A stretch of 22,774 nucleotides of DNA from Hypericibacter sp050729195 (lineage in GTDB: Bacteria; Pseudomonadota; Alphaproteobacteria; Dongiales; Dongiaceae), in the NCBI RefSeq assembly GCF_050729195.1, contig NZ_JBOHKS010000265.1, positions 1-22,774 on the forward strand. The letters are read 5' to 3'. Position numbers and translations under genes: made by a program. The notes under the pieces are model-generated. The model had not been told where the DNA came from. It did no database searches and worked only from the letters and a program-made list of their open reading frames with translations. Shown here piece by piece: positions 9,881 to 17,632 of the stretch. How positions within the stretch are numbered: position 1 is the first letter of the stretch; the number at the start of each line of letters is the position of its first letter.

Positions 9881-10873
9881 CTATTTTGCGTCGAGCGTCC
9901 AGCAGGAGCCGGGCTTCATCGTGTCCTTGGTCAGGATCGTGAGCGGGGTGAACAGCGTCGTATGCGTCTCGCCCGGCTTCGGCTTGTTCTGCAGCAGGCT
10001 CTTGATCATGTCGGCCATGTCGCGTGCCTGGCTCGGCACGTGATAGACGACGATCTCGCTGAAGAGGCCCTTCTCCAGATTGTCGCAAGCCGCCTGGTTG
10101 CCGCCGCCCTGCGTGATCAGATAGACGTTCTTGCCGGCCTCCTTGATGGCGGAGGCGGTCCCGACATCCATCACGTCCCAGAACCCGACGGCGCCGCAAA
10201 GGTCGGGGTTCTGCTGCAGGGCGGTCGCCATGATGGTGCGGGCTTTCGTGGCATCCCAGTCGGCGGCCTGGTTCGACACGACCTTGATCTCGGGATGCTT
10301 GGACAGGACGTTGTCGATTCCCTTCATCTGGTAAGCGCTCGCCGCTGCCGTCAGCACGCCTTGCGTGATCGAGACCTTCCCGCTGCCGCCATTGGCCGGC
10401 GAGCACTTTTCCACCAGGCGGTTGCCGAGATACTCGCCCATGCCGACATAGTCGGCGCCGATGAAGGCGTCGGTCGAATAGCTCGACCGCATATTGACCT
10501 GGACGACATAGATGCCCGCCTGCTCGGCCTTCTTCAGGAGCTTCGCATAGGACTGGACGTCGGGATTATGGACGACGATGACGTCCGGCTTCTCCTCGAT
10601 CAGCGAGGTGATGGCCTGTGCGCCGGCGTCGGTGCTCCAGTTCGGATCGCGGACCTCGAATTTGATGCCCAGGGGCTCGAGATACTGACGGAGGCCGGCA
10701 GCCCAACCCTCGGTCAGGTCGAAGCCCATCGCGACGGGGACGTAGGCGACCGTCTTGCCCTTGAATGCGTCGTAGTAGGAGGCGCGCGCCGGATCGTCGA
10801 TACCCTCGGCCTGCGCCGTGGTGCCGACGAACCCGATCGCTGCCGCCAGCAGCAATGCCTTCATGCTTCTCAT
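9881..10873 (-). CDS. Periplasmic substrate-binding protein of a CUT2-type ABC importer
   Basis: A 330-residue RbsB-like (periplasmic-binding-protein family I) protein. A Sec signal peptide is clear: basic start, hydrophobic core, probable cleavage after AQA at residue 22. The mature protein begins with the usual first strand (KTVAYVPVAMG) and has a typical second-lobe segment (NPDLCGAVGFWDVMDVGTA). There is no lipobox cysteine, so it should be soluble in the periplasm. Four cysteines in the mature chain could form disulfides. The first of two possible ATGs (10871-10873) is chosen because GGGAG lies 8 nt upstream. It sits between the two permease genes and would deliver ligand to them. Its ligand is unknown and would define the operon. 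Confidence 0.93.
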   Translation of the reverse strand: MRSMKALLLAAAIGFVGTTAQAEGIDDPARASYYDAFKGKTVAYVPVAMGFDLTEGWAAGLRQYLEPLGIKFEVRDPNWSTDAGAQAITSLIEEKPDVIVVHNPDVQSYAKLLKKAEQAGIYVVQVNMRSSYSTDAFIGADYVGMGEYLGNRLVEKCSPANGGSGKVSITQGVLTAAASAYQMKGIDNVLSKHPEIKVVSNQAADWDATKARTIMATALQQNPDLCGAVGFWDVMDVGTASAIKEAGKNVYLITQGGGNQAACDNLEKGLFSEIVVYHVPSQARDMADMIKSLLQNKPKPGETHTTLFTPLTILTKDTMKPGSCWTLDAK

Positions 10874-10921
10874 GGTTTTTCTCCCTGGTGGACTGCTTGT
10901 TGTTTGTTTGTCGTTGCCTTG

Positions 10922-11896
10922 TCAGATGTCGCCTTGTTGAGCCGTCTGCTCGTCGCGCGGATTGATGATGGTATCGGCGACGATCGCGGCGAGCAGGATG
11001 ACGCTCTTGATCACGTTCTGGACGGTGTATTGGATGTTCATGATCGTCATCCCGTTGATCAGGATGCCGATGAGGAGCGTGCCGACGATGACGTTCCGGA
11101 TTCCGCCGCGGCCGCCCGAGAGGCCGATCCCGCCCAGCACCACGACCAGGATGATGTCGTAGACGAATGTCGAGATGGCGATGCGCGTGTTCATGCTGGC
11201 GACCGACGTCACCGTGACGAGCCCCGCGAGAAATCCCACCAGGGCGGAAAGCGCATACTGCATCACGACGATCGGACGCACCGGCAGTCCGGTGATCCGC
11301 GCGGTCAGCGGATTGTCGCCGATCGCGCGGATGAAGCGGCCCGACTTGATGTAGCGGAGAAACAGGGCGGCGACCGCGCAGACGAGGGCGAAGACGATCA
11401 CGGGAATCGGGATGCCTTCGATGTTCCCGGCGCCGATCCAGACAATCGAATGCGCCGCGTCGGGCAGATAGACGACGTCGAGATCGATGAGGAAGAGCCG
11501 GCCGAAGCCGTAGATCAGGATGCCCATCGCCAGCGTGGCGAAAATGGCGGGGATCTCGATATAGGCGATGAGGAAGCCGGTGATGACCCCGAAGACCAGG
11601 GACATGGCCAGCCCCAGGGCGAGCCCGCCCGCCAGCGGCATGCCGTTCGTGACGAGCTGGAGGGACCAGGCCAGCGACATGGCCATGAGGGAGACGAGAG
11701 ATAGGTCAATGCCCCTGCCGATTACGACAAGAGCCATCGCGACCCCAAGGATGCCCAGCACCGAGACACTGCGAACGAGCGAGAGAAGGTTGTCCGCCTT
11801 GGAGAAGCCGGGAAGAAAGGCGGCAAACGCCACCAGCAACGCAAGCGCGAACAGGAAGACGATGCGCTCCTGCGTCAGGTTGAAGACGCGAAACAT
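10922..11896 (-). CDS. CUT2-type ABC transporter permease
   Basis: A 324-residue, very hydrophobic membrane protein of the RbsC/XylH family, with the motifs GRGIDLS (60-66) and VLGGIGLSGGRGG characteristic of these permeases. Roughly nine to ten helices span the chain. It is clearly different from the permease part of the fusion protein, so the transporter probably uses a heterodimeric channel. It is the first gene of the operon: GGAGG at 11904-11908 lies 7 nt before the ATG, and the 296-nt divergent control region follows on the left flank of the AraC-type regulator gene. A permease leading the operon, ahead of the binding protein, differs from the common SBP-ATPase-permease order. Confidence 0.93.
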   Translation of the reverse strand: MFRVFNLTQERIVFLFALALLVAFAAFLPGFSKADNLLSLVRSVSVLGILGVAMALVVIGRGIDLSLVSLMAMSLAWSLQLVTNGMPLAGGLALGLAMSLVFGVITGFLIAYIEIPAIFATLAMGILIYGFGRLFLIDLDVVYLPDAAHSIVWIGAGNIEGIPIPVIVFALVCAVAALFLRYIKSGRFIRAIGDNPLTARITGLPVRPIVVMQYALSALVGFLAGLVTVTSVASMNTRIAISTFVYDIILVVVLGGIGLSGGRGGIRNVIVGTLLIGILINGMTIMNIQYTVQNVIKSVILLAAIVADTIINPRDEQTAQQGDI

Positions 11897-11994
11897 GGAT
11901 GTTCCTCCGCCCGATGGTCTGTCGGGTCACGGGTCTATGGCGTCTGGCGGCCATTTGCCGTGATTGGCGGAGTACCACTGGTTGAAAAGAGGAA

Positions 11995-12021
11995 TCTTGC
12001 CCCTGAGCGCAAGACTCTTGC
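11995..12021. promoter_or_regulatory. Candidate AraC-type operator in the divergent control region
   Basis: TCTTGC occurs at 11995-12000 and again at 12016-12021, exactly 21 bp apart (two helical turns), which is the half-site spacing used by AraC itself. An inverted copy, GCAAGA, lies between them at 12009-12014. The site is in the 296-nt gap between the operon (starting 11896) and the AraC-family gene (starting 12193). I found no convincing -35/-10 pair on either strand; a weak one on the minus strand is TTGGCC, 17 nt, AATAAA. Confidence 0.4.
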
Positions 12022-12080
12022 TTGGTTGTGCACTCGAAGTTTTTATTGCCGCTCCAAAGGGAAAGGCCAACAATATGCGG

Positions 12081-12114
12081 CTGGGGGGACTAAAAACCTA
12101 AAAAAGCCCCCCGG
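12081..12114. promoter_or_regulatory. GC stem with A-rich loop upstream of the regulator gene
   Basis: CTGGGGGG (12081-12088) can pair with CCCCCCGG (12107-12114), eight pairs including one G-T wobble, around an 18-nt loop that is almost all A with ACT and CCT steps. GGACT (12087-12091) can alternatively pair with AGTCC (12115-12119), so two structures exclude each other. It lies 78 nt before the GTG start of the regulator, either in its leader or in upstream control DNA of both transcripts. Function unknown. Confidence 0.4.
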
Positions 12115-12192
12115 AGTCCGTCACTTCGATCCTGCCATGGCCATCGGCATCGCTCGGGGAGATGGGCCCTCGACAGACCAGGGAGGGCTACG

Positions 12193-13146
12193 GTGGATCT
12201 GATCTTCTCGACAGAGAGCTTGGCGCAGGCCAAGCGCTACGCGGCTTGGCGCGACGCGATCTGCGACGTGTATGTCCATGTCGATGTCCACGCCGAAGAC
12301 CAATCCGACTATGACGGCTTCATCCGCGCTGCGCAGTTCGGCGCCGTCACGGTGACCGACATCCTGCTGTCGCATCAGCAGATATCGAGGCGGCGCTCGC
12401 ATCTGGCGAAGCTCGACAAGGATTGCTACTACGTTCAATTCATCCAGACCGGCAACATCAATGTTCTCCAGTCGGGCGCGACGCTCTCGACAAATGCCGG
12501 AACCGGCGCGCTGTTCTGCGCATCCGAGCCCTACGATCTTCAGTGTCAGGGCAAGATTCGATCCTACTATCTCGAAATACCGCGAGAAGATTTCGCCTCA
12601 CGCTTTGCCAAGGATAGAGTCCCGCTCTCGGCGACCTTGAGCACCGGCCAGGGCCTGGGCCGGATCGCGGTCGAATTCTGCTCGATGCTGGCGTCCCAGG
12701 GGGCCTCGCTCGACGCCTCCATCCGCGCGCGCCTGGGTGACGAGTTGATGGACGTCCTGGCGCTGGCCTTCGATTCGGTCCGGGGCGAAGAGCCGCTGTC
12801 GGATCAGGCCGTGCAGAAGGCGCGGCTTCGTTCCGTCAAGGCATGGATCGAGGATCATCTCTGCGAGCCCGACTTGTCGCTCGAGGCGATCGCCAAGGGC
12901 AACGCGATCTCTCTGCGCTATCTCCACTCGCTCTTCACGCTCGAGGGAATATCCGTTTCCCACTGGGTCTGGAACCGGCGGCTGGAGCGCAGCTATGACA
13001 TGCTGCTCAACAGCAACCATGACGCGCACACGCTGACGGAGATTGCCTACAGCGTCGGCTTCAACAGCTCATCCCACTTCAGCACCGCGTTCCGCCGGAA
13101 GTTCGGCGTGAGGCCATCGGATGTGAAGCGTTCGAATTCGGTCTGA
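12193..13146 (+). CDS. AraC-family transcriptional regulator
   Basis: A 317-residue regulator. The C-terminal third (about 215-317) has the double helix-turn-helix of AraC/XylS proteins: first helix pair around SLEAIAKGNAISLRYLHSLF, second around LTEIAYSVGFNSSSHFSTAF, ending in the usual KFGVRPSD. The N-terminal part looks like the AraC-binding-like domain of the FeaR/NphR type, whose members often control aromatic or amine catabolism genes; that assignment is by general pattern and less sure. Translation should begin at the GTG at 12193, which has GGGAGGG 5 nt upstream. Being divergent from the transport/CoA operon with a shared control region, it is the likely local activator, presumably responding to the imported compound or a CoA derivative. 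Confidence 0.92.
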   Translation: MDLIFSTESLAQAKRYAAWRDAICDVYVHVDVHAEDQSDYDGFIRAAQFGAVTVTDILLSHQQISRRRSHLAKLDKDCYYVQFIQTGNINVLQSGATLSTNAGTGALFCASEPYDLQCQGKIRSYYLEIPREDFASRFAKDRVPLSATLSTGQGLGRIAVEFCSMLASQGASLDASIRARLGDELMDVLALAFDSVRGEEPLSDQAVQKARLRSVKAWIEDHLCEPDLSLEAIAKGNAISLRYLHSLFTLEGISVSHWVWNRRLERSYDMLLNSNHDAHTLTEIAYSVGFNSSSHFSTAFRRKFGVRPSDVKRSNSV

Positions 13147-13206
13147 TTCTTGGCGAGACGCTGTGGCGGTGCCAGAGGGAAAGACGTAGCGGCTGCACCC
13201 TCTAAT

Positions 13207-13232
13207 CCCCTCCTCCGTTTTCGGGGGAGGGG
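13207..13232. repeat. G/C-rich palindrome between convergent genes
   Basis: CCCCTCC (13207-13213) pairs with GGAGGGG (13226-13232); the stem continues through a T-G wobble and CCG/CGG to a TTTT loop, about 11 pairs. An A-run follows on the plus strand, so neither direction shows the stem-then-U pattern of an intrinsic terminator. It lies between the ends of the AraC gene (13146) and the exporter gene (13253). The minus-strand edge GGAGGGGATTAGA is the same as at 208-220. Confidence 0.6.
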
Positions 13233-13252
13233 ACAAAAAAAGCCAGATCGCC

Positions 13253-14173
13253 TCACCCCTGCGCGCGGGCTGGTGCCGCCACCGATCGCTTCGACGGCTG
13301 GAACAGCACCAGTCCCAGGCCCGACAGGACGCAAACCAGCGCGACCACGACGTCGACGCCGATCGCCTCGCCGGTGAGCAGGCTGCTGCTGGCGACGCCG
13401 ACGATGGGAATGGCGAGAACGCTGATCGATGCGAGCTGGGCGGGGAAGGTGGCGACCACCTTGAAGTAGGCCCATTGGCAGAACAGCATCGCGACCAGGA
13501 CGGTGTAGGCCAGCCCCAGCCAGCCGCGCCAATCGACATTGGCGAAATCATAGCCGCCCTCGAAGACCGGCATGCCGATCGCGATCGGAATGCCGCCCAG
13601 AAGGACCTGCCAGCCGGTGACGACCACCGTCGGCATCGACCAGCGCCAATATTTGACTCCGACCGTTCCCGCGGCCCAGGAGATCGCGGCGCCGATCATG
13701 AGCGGGACGCCGTAGGGCGACGCCACGACGCTCTCCCATTCGGGAACGATCAAGGCCGCGATGCCGGCGAGGCCCAGCCCCAGCCCCATCAGGTTACGCC
13801 GCGTCGGACGCTCGCTCAGGACCGGCCAGGCGATGAGCCCGGCCCAGAGCGGCATGGTGAAGGCGATGATCGAGGCGCGCCCTGGCGGCATCAATTGCAG
13901 CCCCGCGGCCGAGAGCAGATGCCAGGCGGTGATGTTGAAGAAGCTGCAGATCAGGAGCGGCCGGAGCTCGCGCCGGGGAACCCGTAGCGAGGCGCCGCTG
14001 GCGGCCGCGATCGCGAGCAGACCCGCGCCGCCCAGCACCAGGCAGAGGGTGCGGAAGGTCCAGATCGGAATCTCATCGAGCGCGAAATGCATCGCCGGCC
14101 AGTTGGCCCCCCAGCACAGCGTCAGGGGCACCAGGATCAGCATGCCGTTGCGCTTGGTGAGCGGTGCGCTCAC
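13253..14173 (-). CDS. EamA-family (DMT superfamily) transporter
   Basis: A 306-residue membrane protein with about ten hydrophobic helices in two repeated five-helix halves, as in EamA/RhaT-type drug and metabolite transporters. The first half has LCWGANWPAMHFAL near residues 18-31 and the conserved MPLWAGLIAWPVLSER segment near 107-122; the second half ends with ISVLAIPIVGVASSSLLTGE. Members export amino acids, nucleosides or other small metabolites. The start is a GTG at 14171-14173 that overlaps the DUF1289 gene stop by 4 nt (GTGA), with GGAAAG upstream. Being cotranscribed with diaminopropionate ammonia-lyase suggests export of an amino acid or its toxic product, but this is inference. 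Confidence 0.88.
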   Translation of the reverse strand: MSAPLTKRNGMLILVPLTLCWGANWPAMHFALDEIPIWTFRTLCLVLGGAGLLAIAAASGASLRVPRRELRPLLICSFFNITAWHLLSAAGLQLMPPGRASIIAFTMPLWAGLIAWPVLSERPTRRNLMGLGLGLAGIAALIVPEWESVVASPYGVPLMIGAAISWAAGTVGVKYWRWSMPTVVVTGWQVLLGGIPIAIGMPVFEGGYDFANVDWRGWLGLAYTVLVAMLFCQWAYFKVVATFPAQLASISVLAIPIVGVASSSLLTGEAIGVDVVVALVCVLSGLGLVLFQPSKRSVAAPARAQG

Positions 14174-14499
14174 GTCGAGCTTTCCGGCGGAGCCTTGTCT
14201 CCCACTTTCGCGGTCCCGCCATGGCTATGGCCGGAGGCCGCGCCTTGCGCCTGGGCCGGCGGCTGCGTCATGCGGCGCTGTTTCAGCTCTTCCAGCATGC
14301 GATGGCGCTCGGCCGGTGGCGTGATCATCCACTCGCGGATCTCGTCGATATTGCGATAGCAGCCGATACACCAGCCGGTGCGATCGTCGATGCGGCAGAT
14401 GCCGATGCAGGGGCTCGCCGGGCCCTCGGCCAGCGACTTGAGCCGTTCCGCCCGGCGGCGCTCGCGGTCGAGAATGCGGCGGGCCCTCAGATCATCCAT
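14170..14499 (-). CDS. DUF1289-family small cysteine-rich protein
   Basis: A 109-residue soluble protein with the DUF1289 signature: C31 and C35 (PCIGICR), then C44 and C47 (GWCIGC), followed by the conserved YRNIDEIREW. The four-cysteine arrangement suggests a metal or Fe-S site. The family is widespread in proteobacteria without a firm function. The N-terminus is strongly basic (ERRRAERLK) and the last 35 residues are Pro/Gln/Gly-rich and probably disordered. It starts 18 nt after the dpaL stop and overlaps the exporter gene by 4 nt, so the three should be one transcript. Whether the link to dpaL is functional or positional is unknown. Confidence 0.85.
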   Translation of the reverse strand: MDDLRARRILDRERRRAERLKSLAEGPASPCIGICRIDDRTGWCIGCYRNIDEIREWMITPPAERHRMLEELKQRRMTQPPAQAQGAASGHSHGGTAKVGDKAPPESST

Positions 14500-14517
14500 G
14501 GCGCTGACGCCTTCCGC

Positions 14518-15753
14518 TCACGCTTCGGTGCGGACTTCGGCGCCGCTGCGGCCGACCAGCCGCTCATAGACCACCGGATCGGTATCGCCTTCGCTGCCGA
14601 TGATGAGAACGCAGGAGAGCGGCCCCAGCGACAAGGTCTGCGCCGTCTTCGGATCGCTGGCGGCCGCGAACAAACCCGCGAGCCCACCGACACCGGACTC
14701 GCCGCCGACGATCGGCGGATCGCCGCCGATCCCTTCGGCAAGCGCACGCATCGCCGAGATCGCCGCCTCGTCCGGCACGGTGACGAAGGCATTGGCGCCG
14801 AGATTGAGGATATCCCAGGCCAGCAGCGAGACCTCGCCCGCGGCCAGACCCGCCATCAGCGTGTCGAGATCGCCCTCGACCTTGGTCGGCTTGCCGTTGG
14901 CAGCACTCTGGAACAGGCAGTCGGCGGCGTCGGGCTCGACCACCACCACCTGCGGCCGCTCGCCGTTGAGCTTCTGCCACAGAAGCGCGGTCGTGGCGGC
15001 GGCAAGGCCGCCGACGCCGCCCTGGATGAAGAGATGCGTGGGCCGGGCTTCGGCCGGAAGCTCGTCGAGCGTCTCGATGCCGATCAGGCCATAGCCTTCC
15101 ATCACCGTCCGCGGCAACTCCATATAGCCGTCATAGGAGGTGTCGGAGACGACGACCCAGCCATTGGCCTTGGCATCGGCGGCGGCCTGATGCACCGAGT
15201 CATCGTAATTGCCTTCGACGCGCCGGACCTCGGCGCCATAGCCCGCGATGGCTTCGCAGCGGCCTTCGCTCACCTCGGCATGGACATAGACGATGCAGCG
15301 GCAGCCGAACAGCTGGGCGCCCCAGGCGACCGAGCGGCCATGATTGCCGTCGGTGGCGGTCGCGACCGTGATCGCCCCGACGATGTCCTTGTGCGTGCCC
15401 GCCATCAGTTCGGCAGAACTCGGCTCCTTGCCGGTCGCGGCCTTCACAGCCGCGGCCAGGACGCGATAGACCGCATAGGCGCCGCCGAGCGCCTTGAAGC
15501 TGCCGAGCCCGAAGCGCGAACCTTCATCCTTGTACCAGATGCCGCGCAAGCCCAGTGCCGCGGCCAGGCCCGGCAGGGGCAGCAGGTTGGTTTGCCGGTA
15601 GCCGGGCCATCCGCGGATCTCCTGTGCCGCCGCGCGGAAGCCTGCCGGATCGAGGATCGGCAGCAGCGAGGCGGGGTAGGAGGCGTCGGTGGGAAGGGCT
15701 CGCGGGTTCAATCCCACGCGATGGGCGAAAGGGTCCGGTTTCCAGTGACTCAT
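14518..15753 (-). CDS. dpaL: Diaminopropionate ammonia-lyase
   Basis: A 411-residue PLP enzyme of fold type II that would convert 2,3-diaminopropionate to pyruvate and two ammonia. Residues align with the E. coli enzyme (YgeX): the PLP lysine K77 is K87 here (SFKALGG), catalytic D120 is D135 (TDGNHG), and D189 is D204 (SDTSYDGY). The phosphate-binding glycine loop is QGGVGGLA, and the end has the family's SGESG-like GGESGVGG and GSEGDTD segments. The ATG at 15751-15753 gives the usual N-terminal length; no clear ribosome site precedes it. It heads an operon with a DUF1289 protein and an EamA exporter and is divergent from the cyclase gene. The role fits use of diaminopropionate as a nitrogen or carbon source, or its detoxification. 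Confidence 0.92.
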   Translation of the reverse strand: MSHWKPDPFAHRVGLNPRALPTDASYPASLLPILDPAGFRAAAQEIRGWPGYRQTNLLPLPGLAAALGLRGIWYKDEGSRFGLGSFKALGGAYAVYRVLAAAVKAATGKEPSSAELMAGTHKDIVGAITVATATDGNHGRSVAWGAQLFGCRCIVYVHAEVSEGRCEAIAGYGAEVRRVEGNYDDSVHQAAADAKANGWVVVSDTSYDGYMELPRTVMEGYGLIGIETLDELPAEARPTHLFIQGGVGGLAAATTALLWQKLNGERPQVVVVEPDAADCLFQSAANGKPTKVEGDLDTLMAGLAAGEVSLLAWDILNLGANAFVTVPDEAAISAMRALAEGIGGDPPIVGGESGVGGLAGLFAAASDPKTAQTLSLGPLSCVLIIGSEGDTDPVVYERLVGRSGAEVRTEA

Positions 15754-15823
15754 GGTCGCGTCTAATATCACAGTCACGGGGTCGGGAAAACCATCCGCGC
15801 CACGCTCGAAAGGCAAAAGACCC

Positions 15824-17554
15824 ATGCAGGCAAAGGATATTGTGCGACGGGTCCGGCTCGTCACCGGCCTGACGCTCTTTGCCTATCTCACGACCCATTA
15901 CCTCAATCACGCGGCCGGACTGATCTCGCTCGACGCGATGGAGGCGGGCCGCAGCCTGTTCCTGCTGCTCTGGCGCAACTGGCCGATGACCCTGCTGCTC
16001 TACGCGGCGATCTTCATCCATCAAGGCCTGGCCTATTGGGCGATCTATCAACGCCGCTCGCTGCGCATGGCGCCCTGGGAGGCGGCGCAGCTGCTGCTGG
16101 GCCTCGCCGTGCCGCCCTTGATCGTCACCCATGTGATCGGCACGCGGCTGGCCGAGGCGCTCTACGGCACCAACGACAATTACGCCTATCAGCTGCTCGT
16201 GACCTGGCTCTGGCAGCCGAGCGACGGGGTGAAGCAGGCGCTGGTCACGGGCATCGCCTGGGCCCATGGCTGCATCGGTCTCTATTTCTGGCTGCGGCTG
16301 AAGCCCTGGTTCCCGAAGGTCGCCGCCTATCTCTTCGCGGTCGGGCTCCTGCTGCCGGTGCTGGCTCTGCTGGGATTCGTGGAAGGCGGCCGCGAGGTGG
16401 CGCGGCTGGCCGAGGATCCGGACTGGATGGCGGCGGCGAAGACCATCATCCATTTCCCCACGCCCGAAGAGGCCGCGCATCTCTACGGCATTCGCGACGG
16501 CCTGCTCTGGCTCTTCGCCGGCCTCCTCATGGCCACGCTGGTCGCACGCTGGCTCCGGGCCTGGTTCATTCGCCATCGCGCGATCCAGGTGACCTACCCC
16601 GACGGGCGCAAGGTCGAGATCCAGCCGGGCACGAGTGTGCTCGAGGCCAGCCGGATCGGCGGCATTCCCCATGCCAGCGTCTGCGGCGGGCGCGGTCGCT
16701 GCTCGACCTGCCGGGTGCGGATCCTCGCCAGCGACGGCGCGCTGCCCGAGCCCGGGCCGGAGGAGCGCCGCGTGCTCGACCGCGTGGCGGCGGAACCCGG
16801 TGTCCGGCTCGCCTGCCAGCTTCGTCCGCGTGTAAATGTCTCGGTCCTGCCGATGCTGCCGCCCTCCGCCAGCCCACGCGATTCCCATGCGCGTCCCGGC
16901 TATCTGCAGGGTCACGAGGAGGAGATCGCGATCCTGTTCGCGGACTTGCGCGCCTTCACCCGCTTCGCCGAGCGCAAGCTGCCCTATGATGTGGTGTTCC
17001 TGCTCAACCGCTATTTCCGCGCCATGGGCACGGCGGTCGAGCAGGCGGGCGGCCATCTCGACAAATTCATCGGCGACGGCGTGATGGCGCTGTTCGGCGT
17101 CGGCAGCAATCCCGAGGAGGGATGCCGCCTCTCGCTCGAGGCGGCACGGCGCATGGCCGTCAATCTGGACGAGGTCAATCGCGTGCTCGAGCATGACCTG
17201 CCCGAGCCGCTGCGCATCGGGATCGGCATCCATGTCGGCCCGGCGATCGTGGGCGAGATGGGCTATGGCCGTGCCACCTCGATGACGGCCATCGGCGATT
17301 CGGTCAACACGGCAAGCCGGCTCGAGGGCTTGACCAAGGAGTTCACCTGCCAGCTCGTGATCTCGGCCTCGGTCGCGGAGCTCGCCGGCCTCGAGCTGCC
17401 CGACGCCGCGCCGCATGAGATCGCGGTGCGCGGCCGCACCCAGCCGCTGCGCGTGCTCGCGGTCGCCGACGCGCGGACCCTGCCGCCCTTCACCGGCCTG
17501 ACGGAAAAGGTCCTGCGCCAGCGCGTTCGGGCCGGCGCGGCACCGGCGAGTTGA
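15824..17554 (+). CDS. cyaC: CyaC-like membrane adenylate cyclase with diheme-b anchor and 2Fe-2S domain
   Basis: A 576-residue three-part protein. Residues about 10-250 form six membrane helices with histidines H25/H29, H66, H103 and H148, matching the tetra-histidine pattern of diheme succinate-quinone oxidoreductase anchors. Residues about 255-345 are a plant-type ferredoxin domain with C287, C293, C296 and C331 (CxxxxxCxxC...C). Residues about 365-550 are a class III cyclase: metal aspartates D374 (FADLRAF) and D418 (KFIGDGV), K414, D492 (IGDSVN), N495 and R499. Sinorhizobium meliloti CyaC has this architecture and is reported to be a quinone-redox-responsive, cAMP-forming enzyme. The ATG at 15824 is preferred over one at 15752, which would overlap the dpaL start and add 24 non-family residues. 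No CRP-like gene is nearby. Confidence 0.93.
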   Translation: MQAKDIVRRVRLVTGLTLFAYLTTHYLNHAAGLISLDAMEAGRSLFLLLWRNWPMTLLLYAAIFIHQGLAYWAIYQRRSLRMAPWEAAQLLLGLAVPPLIVTHVIGTRLAEALYGTNDNYAYQLLVTWLWQPSDGVKQALVTGIAWAHGCIGLYFWLRLKPWFPKVAAYLFAVGLLLPVLALLGFVEGGREVARLAEDPDWMAAAKTIIHFPTPEEAAHLYGIRDGLLWLFAGLLMATLVARWLRAWFIRHRAIQVTYPDGRKVEIQPGTSVLEASRIGGIPHASVCGGRGRCSTCRVRILASDGALPEPGPEERRVLDRVAAEPGVRLACQLRPRVNVSVLPMLPPSASPRDSHARPGYLQGHEEEIAILFADLRAFTRFAERKLPYDVVFLLNRYFRAMGTAVEQAGGHLDKFIGDGVMALFGVGSNPEEGCRLSLEAARRMAVNLDEVNRVLEHDLPEPLRIGIGIHVGPAIVGEMGYGRATSMTAIGDSVNTASRLEGLTKEFTCQLVISASVAELAGLELPDAAPHEIAVRGRTQPLRVLAVADARTLPPFTGLTEKVLRQRVRAGAAPAS

Positions 17555-17581
17555 GGGATAACGAAGGGAAGAAACTCACCC

Positions 17582-17603
17582 CCCTTCCCGTAAAGGGGAA
17601 GGG
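17582..17603. repeat. G/C-rich palindrome between convergent genes
   Basis: CCCTTCCC (17582-17589) pairs perfectly with GGGAAGGG (17596-17603) around a 6-nt loop. It lies in the 78-nt gap between the ends of the cyclase and TPR genes. The edge GGGAAGGGATAAAG resembles the GGAGGGGATTAGA edge of the elements at 132-214 and 13207-13232. There is no U-run in either direction. It may still act as a bidirectional transcript end. Confidence 0.5.
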
Positions 17604-17632
17604 ATAAAGGACGAGAGCGAAGAGCGCTGCAG

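Noticed and set aside
7771..9942. Long plus-strand open frame opposite the fusion permease gene
   Set aside because: The composition (runs of Arg, Asp, His, Gln) is typical of an antisense frame in high-GC DNA, and the minus-strand protein has unmistakable family motifs. The same applies to long plus-strand frames at 1264-2664, 3148-5208, 5052-6653, 9767-11704 and 14164-15765.
13207..13240. Intrinsic terminator between the AraC and EamA genes
   Set aside because: The stem is strong, but an A-run follows on the plus strand and no U-run follows in either direction, so I list it as a repeat element instead.
15524..17416. Long minus-strand open frame opposite the cyclase gene
   Set aside because: A shadow frame: the plus strand encodes conserved heme, Fe-S and cyclase residues.
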